In this document: positions 57,801 to 64,000 of the stretch, one piece after another
Layout: each line of letters starts with the position of its first letter
Position numbering within the stretch: the first letter of the stretch is position 1
Assembly: GCA_024752435.1 (NCBI GenBank)
Contig: CP103020.1
Location: 1,426,001 to 1,490,000, forward strand
From: Allantophomopsis cytisporea
Lineage: Eukaryota; Ascomycota; Leotiomycetes; Phacidiales; Phacidiaceae
Direction of reading: 5' to 3'
DNA: 64,000 nucleotides
Position numbers and translations under genes: made by a program
The notes under the pieces: generated by a model
The model's input: only the letters and a program-made list of their open reading frames with translations
The model's database searches: none
What the model was told of the DNA's origin: nothing

Positions 57801-58916
57801 GGTATGCTGGGACATGGACCTTTACATCGCCTCCTTGCTCCAAGCCGGAAATACGGGAGTTGTTCGCGCCAGCAATAAAAGGATAGAACTCGGCCGGGAT
57901 ATCGCGCAGTCTCTGGTTGAGTGTGGATGTTCGCTCATCTGCAATCTTCAAGATCTCTTGTCTAGCCCAGTTTGCTGCAACTGTGTTACCCTCAATCTTG
58001 ACCTCAATCGTAGCATCATCATCGTCATCATCTCGGGAGGATGGGACTTCATCGTTCTTTGGCATTTGAATACGAGCACCGGTCTTCTCTTGAATGTGCT
58101 TGATTGTGGCACCCTGCTTTCCAATGATCTGCGCTCTCACCGATCGTGGGACATGTACACTTGTGGTGTGCTATAATTCAGTCAGCACTCCACCTTATGC
58201 AAAATTAGTCTCGGGATAAATCTTACCTTGACCCCAATCTGCTGGATAACATCCTTCAAAGCTTGTCTTCCAGCCTCCTTTGGACCAGCTGCAGTGAAAA
58301 CAGTCTTTCCTCCATTTGCGGCGGTCATTGAGACGATGGCCTTAGACTTTCTGTTGATCTCCTTCAAAACGTCTGAGATAGGTCTCTTAAGTTGACCTCT
58401 TGGAAGAATATCATGTGGCTCAAGAACAATACGTTCAACGTGTCTGCCTGGAATGGATACAACTGCAGGTCCATCGCGAGCTGTTGGCGTGGCAGTGCCC
58501 GATCCAGGAGTAGAAACGCCAGATGAAGCGCCATTGACGCCATTTGAGCTCGAAACTGCAGGCTTCTTTGCACTCCATGTTGGTGCGATCTTTGGGGCTT
58601 GTGATCTTGGAGCACCGCCAAGCTCTGGGAATGCATCGACATTTTGGAGATCAATTGGCTTGTTCTCCTTCTTTGCTGGCTGCTTACCAACTGCCTTCGC
58701 TGATGGCGGTGGAATCCAGCCCGGTGTCTCCTCACCTCCACTGGCAGCTTCAAGGATACTAGATGTTTCTGGTGTCTCGCTGTGCTTCAAATCCTCCTCA
58801 TCCGGAACCTCCTCGACCATAGCCTTGTGAGCCTCATGCTTTTGCAACAACTTCTGTGCGTTGGTAAGTTCGGAGGTCTCGGTGTGACCGTTCTGCGCTG
58901 GAGCTTCGGTCGCCAT
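54886..58916 (-). CDS. SCP160: Vigilin / Scp160-type multi-KH RNA-binding protein
   Basis: Polysome- and ER-associated RNA-binding protein. Exons 58916-58227, 58170-55914 and 55862-54886, with introns of 56 and 51 nt, give 1307 residues. The start MATEAPAQ was chosen because the in-frame extension upstream is crossed by a 5'-UTR intron. The N-terminal 180 residues are low complexity. At least ten KH-like units follow. GxxG loops are intact in IIGKQG, VIGERG, LIGKQG, LIGAQG, LMGQRG, LIGSQG, LIGRGG and VIGQGG. Others are degenerate, for example the units near HVERIVLEPHD, AGANNSR and HHTISDNGQ. An alternation of intact and degenerate KH units is typical of vigilin and Scp160. The second intron falls inside the GSQG loop, splitting that Gly codon. 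Confidence 0.93.
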
Positions 58917-58989
58917 GATGGTAGATATGTCGAGAGAGAAAGATGTGAGGGAGCTTGTGACTCTAAGGGAATGATATAAATGAACGGGA

Positions 58990-59061
58990 CTGAACAAGTA
59001 ATGTTAGAAACTCTCAATTCAATGCGAGCAGAAACTGCAAGTTATTGGATCAACCACATAC
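58990..59061 (-). other. 5'-UTR intron of the Scp160-like gene
   Basis: Upstream of the start codon on the minus strand, GTATGTGG at 59061 and TTGTTCAG ending at 58990 bound a 72-nt interval with a consensus CTAAC branch site 15-20 nt before the acceptor. This fits a fungal intron in the leader and supports starting the protein at 58916 rather than at the in-frame ATG at 58997. Confidence 0.6.
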
Positions 59062-61781
59062 AGGGAGTCAGGTGTTCACTTGGATGAGGTACAGAGTCGT
59101 TGGACAGTGACGCTCAAATAAGTAAATGGTAGAGGCCACGCAGCCGAGGTGGAGGGAAAGTAATGCAATTGTAGAATATCACAGCGCAATGATACTCAGA
59201 TGAAATTGATACCAACGTACCAAAACGCAGGATTGAGTAGGAAGATTAGGAGAAGAGGTTGAGTAAGGTTGCGTGGTAGAGAAAAGTAGAGAGGTAAGCT
59301 GCTCGTCGTGGGAATTTCTAGAAGCTCAAGGTGACTTTGGGGGTGAGAGGTATCGAATGTGGTCTAGCTTGGAACTAAGCGGGTGTGGGGATATTTTGTA
59401 CGTCCAACCTGAGCGTCTACAATAAGAAGCGGTCACATCGTATGTTGAGAATGATATCTCTATATGTTCTTGTCTATTTGCTTTGATATAGATATAAATC
59501 CTTCGTTTCTCGGCTCTGCGAATGGATGAACAATCCTGAGATGTTGTTTTGATTTCGAGAATGACGCAATATAATTCTTTCGACCTTTACATGTCCCATT
59601 CTAAACTCTCGTTCCTCGGTCCCTCATCCAATACATAGAGACCAGCTGGAATGGCGAAAACAGCTGTGAAGTAAATCTAGATAAGTACAATATCATCACG
59701 AGACAGTATCATCTCAATCAGGATTTTGATTCAAGCACTTTCTGCATCTCGGTAGGTGAAGAAGGACGGTCTATGGGAATCTGACTGCAGATCCATAACA
59801 ATTCGAGAAAGTTCTCCATTGTTCTTTTAAGCTCGAGAGCACTACCTTATCTACATATTGACCTCGGAAATTGCTGCACCGTAAAGTAACACGGGGTCAT
59901 GAAGAGGTCGGTTTTTTGCAGACATCTAGACAATACCTGATAGTATTCTTGATCAGGGTTTCACGTGCCCGTGAAATCATACCTATCCCTCCCACTTTCG
60001 ACTTCCGCGTTGTCGGACACTTGTCCAGGACGGGACCCTTCATATTCGGCCGGTTGAAAGTTCAGTTCACGGAAGGATCCGAGAGCTTACGATCCGAAAG
60101 CTCAACACATCTGAACTGGAACAAGTCCAGAACATATTCTGGACGAAGCGTTCGCGAATATCAACGTTATCCAGAGACATGTTCTGCCCAGTCATCGAAG
60201 ATCACCAACTCCCGTGATTCTTCTGCTCCCCCTTGACCGCTCCGCTAATATTGTACAACTTGACCTCCAAAGCTGGCGGACTTATCAATACGATCGGTAA
60301 GCACGTGTATGGGATTTCTCCAGACATCCACGGCTGCAACTCCGCACTTCAATGGTTACACGAAACAGGTGATACTTGTTTTCGCGCCACCTGCTTCTCG
60401 TCTGATCAGATGGATGGATATCTGGTCCCATGTGGCTGAGAGCCAGTAATACCTCACTCAGAGCCAGTATTCTCTAAGATTGAGCGCATTCACCCGACTA
60501 TTATACTCACACAATCAAGCACATGGTAACAAACGATTGCCACACAGCATATCCATGAAACTTGATAGCTATGGGATCAGCAATGCCCAGAATTCATCCT
60601 GTATGAAGTGCAACTGTCTAAGTAGACGACGTGAAGCCGTTCAGCGGGAACTCCGTGCCTCGGGATGGCCGTGATGAAAGATTTGGATCACGACATGTTC
60701 TCTCCTTCATCACCAGATTCGAGCTAATGGAAATCTCATCTCATAGCTGGCTGGGGACGTTGTAACTTATAGGCTGACTCTTGTATTCTCCGAAGTGATA
60801 CATACGCCTCGAAGTCGCGCGCGGCATGGCATTCGAGGGCGGCATGCATCGGAAGACTTCACGACAACCGTGTGGTACGAGGATTGCAGGTTGAAGGACG
60901 CAACGGATATTGGATACGAAGGTTCTGGGTTGTGTGCTTGCATGGTGGTCATTTCCTCAGCATAATACAACCAGTATTGCTATTGCATGCTGTGGACTTA
61001 TATTCACCTGTCACTGTTCCTCATCTCACCATGCTGAAGGTGTGAGTCTCACGTTAGATATAAAGGGCGTATAATTAGACTTCAGACGGACGCGCACTGA
61101 GGTTATCGTCTGCCTTTGACAGCAAGCCATATCGTAGGTGCTGCTTCATTTAGTCTCAGCCGTCATCACTATCAGTTTTGGCCATAGTAGTATAGAGTAC
61201 AATAATGGATGGCTGGGTTGGCGCGAGGATCGTCAAGCGGAATCGAGACTTCGTTTGTCGCTGTACTGTGAAAAGCAAAGAGATGACAGATATTAAAGTT
61301 GGCACGAGAAGGTTGGTTCAGTGCGCCTTACTAAGTATTATAGATATGTATCAAAAATACTACCTTACTTTATGGTACTGGTGGTACTATTCAAATCCGT
61401 CTGTAACAAGACATCCATGGTCGACAACTTTGCCCTCATTTTCAAGGTTCTGTCGTGACGAAGAGGCGAATGGAGTGCCTTAGAACAGAAGCAATAGAAA
61501 ACGCCAATAATATCCCTCCACCAATCCTTCCAGCCAGGAAGAATAAGGTAAGTAGCGCCGAAAAACCACGGAGTTTTTCCATTCACCAATTGGTTTGGTG
61601 TCTTGTTGTCTTTTTTCTTCTTTTGTCTTGAATCTTTTCCTTCTTCTTCTTTCCCTTCCACGTACTCTTCCCAACCAAACCCCACGACGGCCCGCAATTT
61701 CAGCCAGAGGGTTGAGGACGTTACCGCCGAATTGCAAACGAATGAAACAGAACGTTTGGAACTCTTGACTCACCATGGCAC

Positions 61782-61846
61782 AAGCACCAACACCAGCAAC
61801 AGCACCAGCAACAGCACCAGCACACGCACAAGCACAAGCACAAGCA
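61782..61846. repeat. CA/G-rich minisatellite (CACCAGCAACAG and CACAAG units)
   Basis: Two copies of CACCAGCAACAG grade into several 6-nt CACAAG-type units. It reads as an Ala/Gln/Pro run in one frame, but the ORF is only 66 codons and ends without any domain. Confidence 0.8.
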
Positions 61847-63519
61847 TTTTCGTCAGACCAGCTCTTCACAATGTATTATTATCCCAGTACCAGGCCCGAG
61901 TTTTCGGGGACCATTCTGAGGCGTTTCTTAGTTAGATTCCCTTGCTTAACCTGGCATTTTTTCGTCGCATGTTGAAGGGACTGAGACTCAGCCTCTTGCG
62001 TACTGCGTACTACTGTATACTCCGATTTCTTAGAGGCTGTTGTATGCATGGTTGGTGATTTAGGTGTGCTTCTGTCGCATGTCCTGTAATATCAACCAAA
62101 GATTATGAAGTCTGTCGAGTCTGGTTTGATTACTATTCCAGAGAGTAGTGAGTAAAGCATAAGGTCGTAAAGCAAGGTGATTGTACTGCGGACCTTCAAC
62201 TCTCGATATAGTAGATATCATACTCGTACACAATTCCGCACAAGTATGTACAGTACATATGCAAACCGGGATACGAAAAGGCTTTGTTGATTGGATGGAC
62301 AGGGGGCATTACCAACATATTCCAGTATTTCTCGCCCATGAAGTACGAAGGACGGGACTACGGAGAAGCAGTATCAAGCTTAGCAGCATATATCATGTAC
62401 TTACACATGTACAGGTACTGTGTAGCTGTATCTCTTTCTTCATCTCGACTTGACTCTTCCAACGCAATTCTCATCTCATCCCATGTTGCGCTCTGCATGC
62501 TCCTCCATATCACATCCCTATCTGGCAACGGAAGAACAGACCAACAAAAAGTCAAAGTGAAAAGGTCCTTATATCACCCCTTCCAGTTGATTAATCACTG
62601 GGCCACATGGAGAGACCCTTTTTGGACCACGGTAAGAAATGGTACCGGCACTACCAAGAGTAAAGGTAGTAACATGATCACGGACCCCCATGTTCATGCG
62701 CATGCACGGAAAGAAGAAAAAAAAAAAAGGTGAACCTAGAAGGCATGGCCAAAGCCAGGGCGAGGCATGGACTGGAAAGGAATAGGCAGGGAATCATTGC
62801 GCACTACTCCGATGAGGACTTCTCATTGATGTCGAGATCAACATCGAACTTACGACTTCGAAAGAAAGAGTTGCGATGATCGGTAGGGTTGAAATGTAAT
62901 AATAGGCCTTTTCTTCCTCAAACTATTTCGAATGGGCACCGTTGGCTTCCGCCGTTCGCGGTCCTCGACCGTAAATGATTGTCCCGTCATGGAGACCAGT
63001 ATCTGGAAGACTTGGGTTCACCATATGGAGCATGCGGACGACGACAAGCCGCCTAGCCTTTAAAGGACGGCCGAAGACGCCGAGGCTTTGTACAGATTGG
63101 TTATGATTGTTCTCGATAAGTCTCTTATTTTGTCTCCCTTTTTCTTATCATTGTACCCTGGAGTCTTTTGTTAGATATGTTGGGTGACGTTGTTGAAGTC
63201 GTAGCTGTAGCTGTCGCTGCAGCTGCAGGATAGGATAGTAGTAAGAATAATAGATAGCCTTAACTGAGAGGAATTCTTGAAATACCAACGTACAAGTACC
63301 GATACGTCAAGTGCTCCGGAAGAATGAGAGAACAAGGTACGGTACATAGGTAGCAGGTTGGTAGGGAATATCTGCGCAGTATGAACGGTACCTGGGTATG
63401 GATAGATGTTGAGCTTCCATGATCATGCATCTAAATCCATAACAATAATCATGTATGTATGCATGTATGTATGTGTACCACACACCTCTTCCTCCGTCCT
63501 ATCTTGCTTGCCTCTTCCC

Positions 63520-63600
63520 TCGGTCCTCTTCCTCTTCCTCTTCCTCTTCCTCCTCCTCTTCCCTCTCCCTCTTCCCTCTCCTTCTTCCACTCTCTTCACC
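63520..63600. repeat. Polypyrimidine tract (TCTTCC)n
   Basis: About 80 nt of almost pure C and T on the plus strand, built of TCTTCC and CTCTTCC units and preceded at about 63450-63475 by an ATGT microsatellite. Such tracts are common just upstream of fungal start sites. Confidence 0.85.
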
Positions 63601-64000
63601 ATACCAACAGAGACGATGCATACGCACACGCACACACTCTTGTCTCGCTCTATCCACCTCTTTCTACCCACCATCACCACTACCGCCAACACCACCACCA
63701 CACCACCAACCCCCCCTTTCCCCTCTCATTTTCGACCACTTCACCTTCACTTCCATGACCCTTCCACCCTCAAAGCCTCATACGTATTAGAACTCGCACC
63801 CCCAGAAAACAATACATACAATCACAGAAAGCACAAGCCCACAGTCCACAACTAAAAAGCCAAAGCACCGCCAGATGGTAAATCTTCCCCTGATAGGAGC
63901 CCAATGAGCAAAAGAAAAGATCCAAGAAAGGCCCATGTTATGTCTCCAAGCCAGCGCATCATGACTGGTCAGTAGAGTACAGTAGCTTTTTTTCTTTCTT

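Larger units (their letters stand above)
59062..64000. other. Gene-poor stretch (about 5 kb)
   Basis: The Scp160-like promoter lies at the left edge. No exon with recognisable domains was found. Low-complexity open frames around 61.6-61.9 kb and 63.4-63.9 kb arise from simple repeats. The stretch beyond about 63.4 kb has the look of a promoter for a plus-strand gene beyond the window. Confidence 0.45.

Noticed and set aside
57196..58176. 326-codon plus-strand ORF opposite the KH gene
   Set aside because: Antisense shadow; Leu/Ser/Cys-rich without domains, and the minus strand has intact KH motifs.
59871..60295. Protein-like fragments in two frames (one containing ILLLPLDRSANIVQLDLQSW)
   Set aside because: Each is stop-bounded within 60-120 codons, no splice pair links them convincingly, and no family is recognised; left as noise or an old remnant.
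61480..61975. Ala/Gln- or Cys/Ala-repeat ORFs on both strands
   Set aside because: Created by a CA/G-rich minisatellite; flanks have no coding character.
63406..63855. 149-codon plus-strand ORF
   Set aside because: Low-complexity Ser/Pro/Thr/His product of pyrimidine and CA repeats; no domain.

Overview
The window is nuclear DNA from a filamentous ascomycete (Pezizomycotina). Protein character suggests Leotiomycetes/Helotiales, possibly close to Botrytis or Sclerotinia, but I inferred that without any search. The evidence is short 45-90 nt GT-AG introns with CTAAC/CTGAC-like branch sites, a Zn(II)2Cys6 regulator, a fungal lipoxygenase, a GH71 alpha-1,3-glucanase, a Rap1 telomere protein with a fungal domain set, and gene spacing of 0.2-5 kb. 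No operons, CRISPR arrays or intact transposons were seen.

Layout. 1-5.2 kb: gene-poor, with one poorly resolved minus-strand gene or pseudogene (2.5-3.25 kb). 5.2-7.3 kb (-): lipoxygenase. 7.3-10.9 kb: gene-poor, one small minus-strand ORF. 10.9-13.6 kb (+): RAP1, tail to tail with a GH71 glucanase (13.8-15.5 kb, -). 16.4-20.4 kb (-): a large ataxin-10/Ctr86-family gene that looks like two ORFs but joins across one intron. 22.9-25.2 kb (+): Mam3/CNNM-type DUF21-CBS membrane protein. 25.9-27.9 kb (+): Ser/Pro-rich orphan. 28.4-29.5 kb (-): MDR quinone oxidoreductase. 30.6-32.1 kb (-) and 32.7-33.6 kb (+): divergent DUF3500 / fumarylacetoacetase-family pair. 34.8-36.8 kb (+): a flavoprotein-fold (HFCD) domain that has lost its catalytic residues, fused to an F-box-like segment and ankyrin-like WW repeats. 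37.0-38.8 kb (-): MFS DHA2 exporter. 38.8-43.9 kb: gene-poor. 43.9-46.2 kb (+): Zn2Cys6 regulator. 46.8-47.5 kb (-): LAMTOR2-like roadblock protein. 48.5-49.2 kb (-): broken small membrane/secreted protein gene. 50.0-51.4 kb (+): glyoxalase I. 51.9-53.6 kb (+): D-3-phosphoglycerate dehydrogenase. 53.8-54.1 kb: tRNA-like remnant and a 10-bp tandem repeat. 54.9-58.9 kb (-): vigilin/Scp160 multi-KH protein with a 5'-UTR intron. 58.9-64 kb: gene-poor, ending in a pyrimidine tract.

Most genes are housekeeping or central: telomere (RAP1), translation-associated RNA binding (SCP160), methylglyoxal detoxification (GLO1), serine synthesis (3-PGDH), TORC1 scaffold (LAMTOR2-like), and metal homeostasis (Mam3-like). 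Accessory functions are the lipoxygenase, GH71, MFS exporter, Zn2Cys6 regulator and the DUF3500/FAH pair. No biosynthetic cluster is evident. Exon boundaries were worked out by hand from splice signals and reading-frame continuity. The most unusual object is the degenerate flavoprotein / F-box-like / WW-ankyrin fusion at 34.8-36.8 kb.
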